A stretch of DNA of 15,564 nt from an uncultured Collinsella sp. (GCA_900556605.1 USPC01000018.1:1-15564); one strand, 5' to 3'. Positions 6,799 to 13,883 are shown, counted from the stretch's first letter. The notes: generated from the letters alone by a model not told the origin. Numbers and translations: made by a program.

Positions 6799-7959
6799 AT
6801 GTCGGATTCGCCTAATTTTTTGACCTATGTCCAGACGGCGTTTGATCCCTTTGAGGAGCGGCCGTTCTGCGCGGTGGATAGCCTGGTCTTTGCGTGGTTG
6901 TCCTATTTGCGCTTGCCGGGTGATATGGCGGGGCTGACGAACTGGCAGGGCCTAGACGTACGCGAACTGCTGCGTGCCGAGTGCTACCGGGACATGATTG
7001 ACGACTTGTGGGACCCAGAGGGAAGCAGGGCCTTGTTGGAGGCCGTGGCAGCAAGCCCTCGCTACCGTGGCGTGCACGTTTGCGGCTATCGTGTCGTGAG
7101 CGATGTGGTGGCGACAGAGCAGTTTGCAGCCATGACGTTCCGGTTTCCGGCGGGGTTTAGCTATCTTTCCTTCCGGGGGACCGACAGCACGATTGTGGGC
7201 TGGAAAGAGGACTTTAACATGGCGTTCCGGTGTCCTGTGCCGGCCCAGGAATCCGCGGCGCGTTATGTGGACGAGGCGGCGGATGCGATCGACGGGCCGC
7301 TTTTGTGCGGAGGTCATTCCAAGGGTGGAAACCTTGCGGTGTACGGTGCGGCGATGTGCTCCGATGTCGCCCGTGAGCGAATCGAACGGGCGTATTCCCA
7401 TGATGGTCCAGGGTTCGTCGAGGAGTTTCTGAACGGCAACGCCTTTGCCGATCTTTCCGGTCGAATCGACAAGACGCTACCTCGGTCGTCGATCTTCGGC
7501 ATGATGTTCGAGACACAAGAGGACTATGCCATCGTTGAGAGCACCGAGTTCAGCCTGCTGCAGCACAATCCCTTTAGCTGGGTGGTTGATGGTTGCGACT
7601 TCGTATACTGTGAGCGTCTGTCCGCCGGTGCTCGATACGTTGATGGCTCCATTCGCGAGATGCTGCTTACAGTGTCGCCTAGCGAGCGCGAGCGTTTTGT
7701 AGATGCGTTGTTCTCCGTGTTTGAGGCTACGGACGCCGAACGGTTTGCGGATATCGCAGGAAATCTGCGTGAGAGTCTGCCCGTGATGCTCCAGGCTGCG
7801 CAAGGCTTTGACAAAGATACGCGACGCTTTATCTCGCAGACCATCGTGGCGATCCTTAAATGCGCACTGTTGCCCAAACGACCCCAGATCGACATGCCCG
7901 CTGCCGGCAAGAGTTTGGCAGAACAGCTCGAGGCTTGGCAGTCCGAGCTCCTGCGCTAA
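6799..7959 (+). CDS. DUF2974 (Mbeg1-like) alpha/beta-hydrolase family protein
   Basis: The 386-aa protein belongs to the Mbeg1-like family, putative lipases or esterases common in Firmicutes and Coriobacteriia. The pattern is FRGTDSTIVGWKEDFNM (125-141), then a nucleophile elbow GGHSKGGNLAVYG with Ser174, then SHDGPGF, which supplies an acidic residue candidate. The serine hydrolase fold is clear; the physiological substrate is unknown for the family. No signal peptide or membrane helix is seen, so it is predicted cytoplasmic. The ATG at 6799 has GGGAGG (6790-6795) only 3 nt upstream, an unusually short spacing, but the N-terminal sequence fits family starts and no better start follows. REP-like palindromes flank the gene on both sides. 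Confidence 0.88.
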   Translation: MSDSPNFLTYVQTAFDPFEERPFCAVDSLVFAWLSYLRLPGDMAGLTNWQGLDVRELLRAECYRDMIDDLWDPEGSRALLEAVAASPRYRGVHVCGYRVVSDVVATEQFAAMTFRFPAGFSYLSFRGTDSTIVGWKEDFNMAFRCPVPAQESAARYVDEAADAIDGPLLCGGHSKGGNLAVYGAAMCSDVARERIERAYSHDGPGFVEEFLNGNAFADLSGRIDKTLPRSSIFGMMFETQEDYAIVESTEFSLLQHNPFSWVVDGCDFVYCERLSAGARYVDGSIREMLLTVSPSERERFVDALFSVFEATDAERFADIAGNLRESLPVMLQAAQGFDKDTRRFISQTIVAILKCALLPKRPQIDMPAAGKSLAEQLEAWQSELLR

Positions 7960-7962
7960 CCA

Positions 7963-7994
7963 TTGGTGCAAGCAACCTGTCCCCGATGCACCAA
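7963..7994 (+). repeat. REP-like short palindrome, copy 2
   Basis: TTGGTGCA (7963-7970) and TGCACCAA (7987-7994) are perfect 8-bp arms around a 16-nt centre with AACCTG. It starts 4 nt after the stop of the DUF2974 gene. Aligned to copy 1 (6751-6781) it differs by about five positions including one gap. Confidence 0.6.
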
Positions 7995-8025
7995 TCTTCG
8001 AAGCGCCTGGGGCGGGCTCGACCGC

Positions 8026-8031
8026 TATACT
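8026..8031 (+). promoter_or_regulatory. Candidate -10 box for the nucleoid-associated protein gene
   Basis: TATACT, preceded by GC, lies 39 nt before the start codon at 8070. There is no recognisable -35 box at standard spacing. Confidence 0.35.
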
Positions 8032-8069
8032 GATTCGTGCCGAAATCAATCTAGAACGGAATGCCGTAT

Positions 8070-9074
8070 ATGAAAATCAATCACGCGATTCTGCATATCC
8101 TGGACTTTGACTCTGCCGTCAACGTCATGAGCCAGCGCGAGCTCGATATCGAGAGCCGTACCGTCCGCAACTTCGTGACCACACATCTGCGTCGCGCGCG
8201 CACTTCGGCCGATAACAAGCGCGCCACGTTTGCCGAGAACTCTGCGTTTGGCGGTGAGCTCAAGGGCTATTTCTTTGGTGAGCGCGAGTTCGTGGACCTG
8301 TCGCAGCAGATTGCGGAGTTTATCTCTTCCGAACTCACCAAGGCTGAGAAAGCCGAGTCCACCGACGTGCTGGTTGCCGATTTTGACGACGATGAGGATG
8401 CCCGCTGGTTTGCCGTGATGCTGCTGGGCTCCAAGCAGGCTTTTATGCACGAAGTGGGCCGCGAGGAGGGGGAGGTGCGCAACGACATTGCGCGCCACTA
8501 TGCCATTCTGCCGAACCCCTCGCAAAAGGTGCCGAGCTATGCCATCGTGCGCGCGAGTACCATGGAGATCGGCTACGTGGACAAGAAGCGCAAGATTGCC
8601 GGCGAGGACCGTATGCTTATCCCCGATGGCCTGCTGCAGTGCGACACGGGCGTATCGGGTAAGGAGGTCATCGACACCGTGACGCGTGTGGTCGAGGAAG
8701 TCGCCGAGGAGCACGGTGCCAATACGGCCGTAGCGCTCGCCAAGGTTAAGGCTGCTGTTGCCGAGAAGGTCGAGGATGACGAGGAGCTGCCGCCTTGGGA
8801 TATCGTCGACGAGGTCTTTGAGGACGAACCGGTTATCAAGGAGAGCGTGCGCGCGGCACTGACCGAGGAGAAAGTGCCTGAGCGTGTGCCCGTGGAGCGC
8901 AAGCAGGTCGAACGCGCGGCGGTGCGCAATCATAAGATCCGTACCGACACGGGTATCGAAATCAGCTTCCCGGCCGAGATGGGTTCGAACTCCGAATACA
9001 TCGAGTTTGTCAACGAGCCCAACGGCCTCATCTCCATTGAGCTCAAAAACATCGGCAGCATCGAGAATCGATAA
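8070..9074 (+). CDS. NA37 family nucleoid-associated protein (YejK/NdpA-like)
   Basis: The 334-aa protein resembles the 37-kDa nucleoid-associated family (Pfam NA37), whose E. coli member YejK is about 335 aa and associates with the nucleoid. Family-like features are the N-terminal MKINHAILHILDFDS, the segment TDVLVADFDDDEDARWFAVMLL near the middle, SYAIVRASTMEIGYVDKKRKI, and a C-terminal domain after a Glu/Val-rich acidic linker (about 200-275). The ATG at 8070 is preferred over 8061 because it gives the family-typical N-terminus and places the weak site ACGGA (8056-8060) about 9 nt upstream. It may organise DNA or influence topoisomerases, by family analogy only. It stands alone, with the toxin-antitoxin operator starting 23 nt past its stop. 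Confidence 0.85.
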   Translation: MKINHAILHILDFDSAVNVMSQRELDIESRTVRNFVTTHLRRARTSADNKRATFAENSAFGGELKGYFFGEREFVDLSQQIAEFISSELTKAEKAESTDVLVADFDDDEDARWFAVMLLGSKQAFMHEVGREEGEVRNDIARHYAILPNPSQKVPSYAIVRASTMEIGYVDKKRKIAGEDRMLIPDGLLQCDTGVSGKEVIDTVTRVVEEVAEEHGANTAVALAKVKAAVAEKVEDDEELPPWDIVDEVFEDEPVIKESVRAALTEEKVPERVPVERKQVERAAVRNHKIRTDTGIEISFPAEMGSNSEYIEFVNEPNGLISIELKNIGSIENR

Positions 9075-9097
9075 GGCTTTTAACTTTTGAATAAAAG

Positions 9098-9139
9098 TCT
9101 GGATTATATTTCGAAGTATACTTTGAAATATAATCCAGA
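9098..9139 (+). promoter_or_regulatory. 42-bp palindromic operator/promoter of the toxin-antitoxin pair
   Basis: Arms of 21 bp meet at 9118/9119. TCTGGATTATATTTC (9098-9112) is exactly complementary to GAAATATAATCCAGA (9125-9139), the centre AAGTATACTT is itself palindromic, and the only mismatch is at 9113/9124. A perfect -10 box, TATAAT, lies at 9129-9134 inside the right arm. The start codon follows 20 nt after the palindrome. This is the expected layout for autorepression by an antitoxin dimer or toxin-antitoxin complex. Confidence 0.8.
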
Positions 9140-9158
9140 TTATTTTTTGGAGGTCAAA

Positions 9159-9509
9159 ATGTCCCCACTTGTTCTGGAAAAACCGGTGTTTACAAAAGAC
9201 CAGGTTGTTTCTGCTACCGAAGCAAGCAAGTCCTTATCCGCTATTCGTAAACGCGCAAAACGCGCGCCTCAGTTCATTGCTGATCATAATGATATCGATA
9301 CCGTGATTATCGACTATGCTGCCTATGAGGAAATGTACGGCGCGCTGCAGTATCTGCGTGAACTTGAGATAAATCGCATCGCTGCGGATCGAGTCAAGCA
9401 TGGTCCGCATGAGTTTGTTCCGTTTGAGGACGCCTTAACTGCCGATGAGCTCGCGGAGTTTGAATCGATGGATTCGGACACGATTCCCGACGAGGATCTT
9501 TTCGAATGA
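9159..9509 (+). CDS. Antitoxin, Phd/YefM family
   Basis: The 116-aa antitoxin should neutralise the toxin encoded directly downstream and repress the operon by binding the upstream palindrome. VVSATEASKSLSAIRKRAKRA (about 16-36) and the following strand DTVIIDYAAYEEM match the Phd/YefM dimer fold. The tail from about 85 is acidic (ends DEDLFE), typical of the flexible toxin-binding part. The ATG at 9159 has a strong GGAGG (9149-9153) at 5 nt; a TTG in the same frame at 9087 would translate the operator palindrome and is rejected. The pair looks less GC-rich than its neighbours, consistent with horizontal acquisition. The stop overlaps the toxin start as ATGA. Confidence 0.88.
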   Translation: MSPLVLEKPVFTKDQVVSATEASKSLSAIRKRAKRAPQFIADHNDIDTVIIDYAAYEEMYGALQYLRELEINRIAADRVKHGPHEFVPFEDALTADELAEFESMDSDTIPDEDLFE

Positions 9510-9850
9510 GTGGGCATTTTGTTGTCGGCTTTTTGAATCGAGACGTCGAGAAGGAATATCAAAAACTAGATGGATCCCAGCGCAGGCTCGTCCGTATTGC
9601 CGTCGCAAAATTAAAGACGCGCGCTGATGAAATCGGAACGCCGCTTCACGGCGAGCTCGCCGGCTGCAAAAAGGTTAAATGGCGGAATGCGGGACTCAGA
9701 ATGGTTTTCCGAATCCGAGAGGACGGAATGGTTGAGATTGCCGAGATTGTGGCAATAGGGCGGCGCGATCGTTCCGAGGTCTATAAGACGGCCGTAGGGC
9801 GCCTGTCAAAGCAACCCGCCATGGTTGAATACGACGGAACCCTGAGATAG
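9506..9850 (+). CDS. RelE/ParE superfamily toxin
   Basis: The 114-aa basic protein is a RelE-fold toxin. The segment TPLHGELAGCKKVKWRNAGLRMVFRI (46-70) followed by IVAIGRRDRSEVY (81-93) is the usual core: a small hydrophobic sheet with basic residues Lys55, Lys56, Arg60, Arg65, Arg86 and Arg87, and Tyr93. These resemble the basic and aromatic residues that RelE uses for ribosome-dependent mRNA cleavage, but ParE-type gyrase toxins share the fold, so the target is not settled. It overlaps the antitoxin by 4 nt (ATGA), implying translational coupling, and a strong terminator follows 3 nt after the stop, making a compact two-gene module. Confidence 0.88.
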   Translation: MSGHFVVGFLNRDVEKEYQKLDGSQRRLVRIAVAKLKTRADEIGTPLHGELAGCKKVKWRNAGLRMVFRIREDGMVEIAEIVAIGRRDRSEVYKTAVGRLSKQPAMVEYDGTLR

Positions 9851-9852
9851 GG

Positions 9853-9890
9853 AAGGCCGAAGTTCCGATGGTGCTTCGGCCTTTTTTGTT
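9853..9890 (+). terminator. Intrinsic terminator of the toxin-antitoxin operon
   Basis: AAGGCCGAAG (9853-9862) and CTTCGGCCTT (9874-9883) form a perfect 10-bp stem with an 11-nt loop. The stem runs into TTTTTT (9882-9887) and then GTTTT. Confidence 0.93.
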
Positions 9891-9939
9891 TTCGGCTTGG
9901 TTGCCGACATTGCGCCGTAGGTTGAGCATACGCCAGCGA

Positions 9940-10037
9940 AAACGCCCCTAGGCGAGCAAGGTGACGCGAAAGAGGAGGGCATTGACCTTCTGGTCATGCC
10001 CGACGATTGAACGTCAGATTGCCGCCTAGGGGCGTTT
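9940..10037. other. 98-nt highly structured hairpin of unknown function
   Basis: The outer stem is a perfect 15 bp (AAACGCCCCTAGGCG, 9940-9954, with 10023-10037). After one bulged A (9955), 9956-9966 pairs with 10012-10022 through 4 bp, a 2x2 internal loop and 5 bp. A symmetrical 10x10 internal loop follows (9967-9976 and 10002-10011). The apical stem is 10 bp with one bulged T (9977-9987 with 9992-10001), closed by the tetraloop TTCT. It lies between convergent genes. Neither strand gives a U-run after the stem longer than four, so it is not an ordinary intrinsic terminator. It could be a structured RNA, a miniature palindromic mobile element or a cruciform-forming site; I do not recognise it. 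Confidence 0.7.
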
Positions 10038-10050
10038 GCAGCGTCGGGTC

Positions 10051-10078
10051 GTTACGGCGTTTGGTAAAACGCCGTAAC
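10051..10078 (-). terminator. Perfect 12-bp hairpin just after dapH
   Basis: GTTACGGCGTTT (10051-10062) and AAACGCCGTAAC (10067-10078) form an uninterrupted stem with a 4-nt loop, starting 3 nt after the dapH stop on the minus strand. No U-run follows, so it is either a non-canonical terminator or a 3'-end stabiliser for the lysine operon mRNA. Confidence 0.6.
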
Positions 10079-10081
10079 TAT

Positions 10082-10801
10082 TTAAAGCTGGCGCAGGCCC
10101 TCTTCCAGGCCGGTCTTGCTGTCGGTCTGGGCGTCGCGCATCTTGATAACGCGGGCGGGGACACCGGCCACGACGGCGCCGGCGGGGACGTCCTCGACGC
10201 ACACGGCACCGGCAGCCACGACGGCGCCCTTGCCCACGCGCACGCCCTCCAGGACCACGGCGTTGGCGCCAATCATGACATCGTCCTCGATGATGACGGG
10301 CGTGGCGCTCGCGGGCTCAACGACGCCTGCCAGTACGGTGCCGGCGCCGATGTGGCAGTTCTTGCCCACGGTTGCGCGGCCGCCCAGGACGGCGCCCATA
10401 TCAATCATAGAGCCCTCGCCGATAACGGAGCCGATGTTGATGATGGCACCCATCATAATGACGACGCGGTCGCCGATCTCGACGCGGTCGCGGATGATTG
10501 CGCCCGGCTCAATGCGGGCGTTGATGCCCTTAAGGTCGAGCATGGGGACGGCGGAGTTGCGGCAGTCATTCTCGACGTCGTAGTAGTCGATGGAGTCGGC
10601 ATTGGCATCGAGGATGGCCTTGAGCTCATCCCAGTCGCCAAAGACGGTCTTGCCACGACGACCGCCGTAGACGTGCGCATCGCCCCACTGGACCTTCATG
10701 CCGGGCTTTTCGCGCACGTACAGCTTGACGGGCGTCTTTTTGGGCGCGGTGGCGATGTAGTTGATAATCTCCTGCGCATCCATCTCGGCTGCGTTGCTCA
10801 T
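10082..10801 (-). CDS. dapH: Tetrahydrodipicolinate N-acetyltransferase
   Basis: The 239-aa enzyme acetylates 2,3,4,5-tetrahydropyridine-2,6-dicarboxylate with acetyl-CoA, committing the cell to the acetyl branch of DAP/lysine synthesis. The N-terminal domain (1-90) contains [12 protein letters not shown] and [18 protein letters not shown]. The rest is a left-handed beta-helix of hexapeptide repeats ([60 protein letters not shown]). It is close to B. subtilis DapH in length (about 236 aa) and ends in the same LRQL, so this is DapH and not the succinyltransferase DapD. The ATG at 10801 has AAGGAGAG about 7 nt upstream. It is last in the operon, 39 nt after dapB. Confidence 0.95.
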   Translation of the reverse strand: MSNAAEMDAQEIINYIATAPKKTPVKLYVREKPGMKVQWGDAHVYGGRRGKTVFGDWDELKAILDANADSIDYYDVENDCRNSAVPMLDLKGINARIEPGAIIRDRVEIGDRVVIMMGAIINIGSVIGEGSMIDMGAVLGGRATVGKNCHIGAGTVLAGVVEPASATPVIIEDDVMIGANAVVLEGVRVGKGAVVAAGAVCVEDVPAGAVVAGVPARVIKMRDAQTDSKTGLEEGLRQL

Positions 10802-10840
10802 TTGCTATCTCTCCTTTGGGTGGATTCGGTTGATATCTGG

Positions 10841-11581
10841 TTAGGCAAACATGACCTGGTCGAACGTATAGAAGCCGGGTTCGCGGGTGACGAGCTTCTG
10901 CGCGGCCGCCAAGGCGCCGTTGACAAAGATCTGACGGCTCGTGGCGCGATGGCAAAGCGTGACTTCCTCGTCCTGGCCAAAGAAACTCACCTCGTGCACG
11001 CCGGCGACGGTGCCGCCGCGTAGTGAGTGCATGCCGATTTCCTTGGGATCGCGAGCGCCGCACATGCCCTCACGACCGTAAACAGGATGATAGCCAGCCT
11101 CGGGCTCGGCCTCGACCACGGCGTCGAGTAGCAGCTTGGCGGTGCCGCTGGGAGCGTCGACCTTTTGGTTGTGGTGCGTCTCGACAATCTCGCAATCAAA
11201 GCCGGGCAGTTCGCGCGTGGCCTGGGCAACCAGATGGCGCAGGGCGGCGATGCCGATAGAGTAGTTGCCCGAGTGCATGACGCGGGCATTCTGACCCAGC
11301 TCGCGCAGGCGGTCCATCTGATCGGGTGTGTAGCCCGTGGTGCCCGAGACCAACGCGGCGCCCGTGCGCTCGACATAGGCGACGACGGCATCGAAGGTCA
11401 CGACGTTCGAGAAGTCGATGATTACATCGGCTACCGGGGCGCCCTCGAGCTCGGACAGATCAAAACCGATCTGGGCGACGATATCAAAAACGTGCTGACC
11501 GGCGGCGTCGACAACGACCTCGGCGGTGGTGCGGATGAGCGAGCCCATACGGCCCGTTCCCATAATGACGGTCTTAATCAA
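10841..11581 (-). CDS. dapB: 4-hydroxy-tetrahydrodipicolinate reductase
   Basis: The 246-aa enzyme reduces the DapA product to tetrahydrodipicolinate with NAD(P)H. The nucleotide-binding GTGRMG is at 8-13, SGTTG at 79-83, and the catalytic/substrate motif ETHHNQKVDAPSGTAK at 134-149 holds His136, His137 and Lys140. The start is a TTG at 11581-11579 that overlaps the dapA stop by 8 nt. It is preferred to the ATG six codons later because the first beta strand (IKTVIM) is needed, and AAGGGAG (11591-11597) lies 9 nt upstream. The overlap and rare start suggest translation coupled to dapA. No truncation is seen. Confidence 0.95.
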   Translation of the reverse strand: MIKTVIMGTGRMGSLIRTTAEVVVDAAGQHVFDIVAQIGFDLSELEGAPVADVIIDFSNVVTFDAVVAYVERTGAALVSGTTGYTPDQMDRLRELGQNARVMHSGNYSIGIAALRHLVAQATRELPGFDCEIVETHHNQKVDAPSGTAKLLLDAVVEAEPEAGYHPVYGREGMCGARDPKEIGMHSLRGGTVAGVHEVSFFGQDEEVTLCHRATSRQIFVNGALAAAQKLVTREPGFYTFDQVMFA

Positions 11582-12464
11582 GCAGACCAGCTCCCTTCAG
11601 AGCATCGGTAAGTGCGGCACGCGTGTTATCGGCCATGGGGCAAAGCGGCATGCGGTAGTTGGCTTCGATCATACCCATCTGAGCGAGCGCTTCTTTAACG
11701 GGGATGGGGTTGACCTCACTAAAGAGGGCGTTGATGAGCGGCTGGCCAGCAATTTGAATATCGCGGGCACGTGCCACGTCACCGTCCAGATAGGCGCGGC
11801 ACATGTCATGCACGAGCTGCGGCTGAACGTCGGCCCACACGCTGATGGTGCCCGAGGCGCCCAGGCTCATGAGCGGTACGGTGAGCGCGTCCTCGCCCGA
11901 GTACATGCGGAAGTCGTCGGACAGCAGGTGGGCGATCTTGGCAGCATAGGCGACGTTGCCCGAGGCCTCCTTGATGCCCATGATGTTGGGATGTGCTGCC
12001 AGGCGCTCTACGTTGCGCTCGCTGATGCCGCAGCCGCAGCGGCCGGGGATGTTGTACAAGATGCAGGGGATGTCCACGGCGTCGGCGACGGTCTTAAAGT
12101 GCTGATAGATACCCTTTTCATTGGACTTGTTGTAGTAGGGGGTAATGAGCAGCAGACCATCGGCGCCCAAGCCCTGGTAGGTGAGCGACTTGGTGAGCAT
12201 GGTTTGCGTGGAGTTGGAGCCCGAGCCGGCGATGACGGGGACGCGTCCTGCAACCTGCTTGACCACGGCGGCGACAACGGAGTTGTCCTCGTCATCGGTC
12301 ATCGTGGCGCTCTCTCCGGTGGTGCCCAGGGTGAGGATGGCGTCAGTGCCGTTTTGCAGGTGGAAATCGACAAGGCGCTCGAGTGCGTCAAAGTCGACAC
12401 TGCCGTCCTTTTTAAATGGCGTAACAAGGGCGACGATTGAGCCCTCGAGATTGCGGATATCCAT
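11574..12464 (-). CDS. dapA: 4-hydroxy-tetrahydrodipicolinate synthase, DapA part with its own start site
   Basis: From the internal ATG at 12464 the product is 296 aa, the normal size of DapA (E. coli 292 aa), which condenses pyruvate and aspartate semialdehyde. Key residues in this numbering are Thr48-Thr49 (GTTGES), Tyr110/Tyr111, Tyr137 (LYNIPGR) and Schiff-base Lys165 (GIKEASG). AAGGAG at 12471-12476 lies 6 nt before the ATG, an ideal ribosome-binding site. It is listed separately because free DapA is likely to be made even though the frame is continuous with lysA. Its end overlaps the dapB start by 8 nt. Confidence 0.7.
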   Translation of the reverse strand: MDIRNLEGSIVALVTPFKKDGSVDFDALERLVDFHLQNGTDAILTLGTTGESATMTDDEDNSVVAAVVKQVAGRVPVIAGSGSNSTQTMLTKSLTYQGLGADGLLLITPYYNKSNEKGIYQHFKTVADAVDIPCILYNIPGRCGCGISERNVERLAAHPNIMGIKEASGNVAYAAKIAHLLSDDFRMYSGEDALTVPLMSLGASGTISVWADVQPQLVHDMCRAYLDGDVARARDIQIAGQPLINALFSEVNPIPVKEALAQMGMIEANYRMPLCPMADNTRAALTDALKGAGLLD

Positions 12465-13883
12465 GTTCTTCTCCTTCGCGTCCGCGATCTGGATGCGTTT
12501 GTTCCATTGGGCGGCGATGGCCAGGCGCTCGTCTTGGGCGCGACGACGGGCACTTTCGGCGCGCGACTTGGCTAGCAGCTCTCGGCCGCTCGGCAGCACG
12601 TCGAGCGTGGCAAAGTAATCGCCCGGGCGCTCGGCACGGCGGATGAGGTCGGCCGAGCCATCGGGGCGCAGCAGGACCTCGGCGGAGCGCAGGCGTCCGT
12701 TGTAGTTGTAGCCCATGGAGTAGCCATGCGCGCCGGTATCGTGGATTACAAGCAGGTCGCCCATGTCGATATGTGGCAGCTCGCGATCGATGGCGAACTT
12801 GTCGTTGTTCTCGCACAGATTGCCTGTGATGTCGTAGGTGTTCGTGACGGGCGCCGCGGTCTTGTCGGGGCCGCCCGGCTGACCCATTACCGTAATGTGG
12901 TGGTAAGCGCCATACATGGCAGGACGGATCAGATCGACGGCGCTTGCGTCCACGCCGATATAGTCCTTGTAGATCTGCTTCTCGTGGATGGCCTTGGTGA
13001 CCAGGCAGCCGTAGGGGCCCATCATAAAGCGGCCCATCTCGGTGCAGATCGCCACATCGCCCATGCCGGCGGGGACCAGAATCTCGTCGTAGGCTGCGTG
13101 TACGCCCTCGCCGATGGCGTGGATGTCGTTAGCCTGCTGCTCGGGCAGGTAGGGGATACCCACACCGCCGGACAGATTGATGAAGGCGACGTGCGCGCCG
13201 GTCTCACGTTCCAGGCGCGCGGCAAGCTCAAAGAGGATGCGCGCGAGCTTGGGATAGTAGTCGTTAGTGACGGTGTTACTGGCAAGGAAGGCATGGATGC
13301 CAAAATTTACAGCGCCCTTGGCCTTGAGCATGCGGAAAGCCTCAAAGAGCTGCTCGGTGGTCATGCCGTACTTGGAGTCGCCGGGGTTGTCCATAATGCC
13401 GTTAGAGAGCTGGAACAGGCCGCCCGGGTTAAAACGGCAGCTTACCGTCTTGGGGATGGGGCCCGCGACGCGCTCAAAGAACTCGATATGGCTTATGTCG
13501 TCAAAGTTGACGATGGCGCCCATTTTATCTGCAAGGGCAAAATCCGCCGCCGGCGTGTCGTTGGACGAGAACATGATGTCGTGGCCGGCGATGCCCAGCG
13601 AGCGGGCGATCATGAGCTCGGTATAGCTCGAGCAATCGCAGCCGCAGCCGTATTCGTTGAGGATGGAGATGAGTGCCGGGTTAGGGTTGGCCTTGACGGC
13701 AAAGTATTCCTTAAAGCCCGGATTCCACGCAAAGGCGTCGCGCACTTCTTGCATGTTGCGGCGGATGCCCGCCTCGTCGTATAGATGAAACGGTGTGGGG
13801 AACTGCTCGACGATATGCTCGAGCGTTTTCTTGTCCACAAACGGCTGCTTGGCCGCATACGCTTCGTTGGGGGTCAATGCCAT
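11574..13883 (-). CDS. lysA-dapA: Fused diaminopimelate decarboxylase / dihydrodipicolinate synthase (LysA-DapA)
   Basis: One open frame of 769 aa holds two complete enzymes. Residues 1 to about 430 are fold-type III PLP meso-DAP decarboxylase: PLP Lys64 in YFAVKANP, SGGVGIPY (238-245), CTEMGRF (280-286), LCENND (356-361) with the catalytic Cys357, and GAHGYSMGYNYNGRLRSAEV. The usual HIGS motif is replaced by GIHAFLAS (195-202), as I recall for clostridial-type LysA. Residues 431-473 are a charged, Ala/Arg-rich linker. Residues 474-769 are DapA (Schiff-base Lys638, GTTGES, LYNIPGR). So the first and last steps of the DAP-to-lysine branch may sit on one chain. A DapA-length product could also start internally at 12464. 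The ATG at 13883 has GAGG 10 nt upstream, and a lysine riboswitch precedes it. A lost stop through sequencing error cannot be excluded. Confidence 0.85.
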   Translation of the reverse strand: MALTPNEAYAAKQPFVDKKTLEHIVEQFPTPFHLYDEAGIRRNMQEVRDAFAWNPGFKEYFAVKANPNPALISILNEYGCGCDCSSYTELMIARSLGIAGHDIMFSSNDTPAADFALADKMGAIVNFDDISHIEFFERVAGPIPKTVSCRFNPGGLFQLSNGIMDNPGDSKYGMTTEQLFEAFRMLKAKGAVNFGIHAFLASNTVTNDYYPKLARILFELAARLERETGAHVAFINLSGGVGIPYLPEQQANDIHAIGEGVHAAYDEILVPAGMGDVAICTEMGRFMMGPYGCLVTKAIHEKQIYKDYIGVDASAVDLIRPAMYGAYHHITVMGQPGGPDKTAAPVTNTYDITGNLCENNDKFAIDRELPHIDMGDLLVIHDTGAHGYSMGYNYNGRLRSAEVLLRPDGSADLIRRAERPGDYFATLDVLPSGRELLAKSRAESARRRAQDERLAIAAQWNKRIQIADAKEKNMDIRNLEGSIVALVTPFKKDGSVDFDALERLVDFHLQNGTDAILTLGTTGESATMTDDEDNSVVAAVVKQVAGRVPVIAGSGSNSTQTMLTKSLTYQGLGADGLLLITPYYNKSNEKGIYQHFKTVADAVDIPCILYNIPGRCGCGISERNVERLAAHPNIMGIKEASGNVAYAAKIAHLLSDDFRMYSGEDALTVPLMSLGASGTISVWADVQPQLVHDMCRAYLDGDVARARDIQIAGQPLINALFSEVNPIPVKEALAQMGMIEANYRMPLCPMADNTRAALTDALKGAGLLD
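12462..12476 (-). promoter_or_regulatory. Internal Shine-Dalgarno and start codon at the lysA-dapA junction
   Basis: Read on the minus strand, AAGGAG (12476-12471), AAGAAC (12470-12465) and ATG (12464-12462) lie inside the continuous frame, encoding the end of the linker (KEKN) and Met474. Its presence argues that dapA was once, or still is, independently translated. Confidence 0.75.

Noticed and set aside
6751..7994. CRISPR-like repeat pair
   Set aside because: Only two copies more than 1 kb apart with a gene between, and no spacers.
9098..9148. Palindrome as terminator of the nucleoid-protein gene
   Set aside because: The stem is AT-rich and contains a perfect -10 box just before a strong start site; operator function fits better, though the T-run after it leaves a double role possible.
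9087..9158. Earlier TTG start for the antitoxin
   Set aside because: It would translate the operator palindrome, and the ATG at 9159 has a GGAGG site.
9940..10037. Integron attC site or simple intrinsic terminator
   Set aside because: There is no integrase or cassette array, the ends do not carry the usual core-site pattern, and no U-run follows on either strand.
10007..11023. 338-codon plus-strand frame across dapH and dapB
   Set aside because: It is antisense to two clear genes and starts inside the 98-nt hairpin.
12726..13784. 352-codon plus-strand frame inside lysA
   Set aside because: Antisense to a well-conserved decarboxylase and without a convincing ribosome-binding site.
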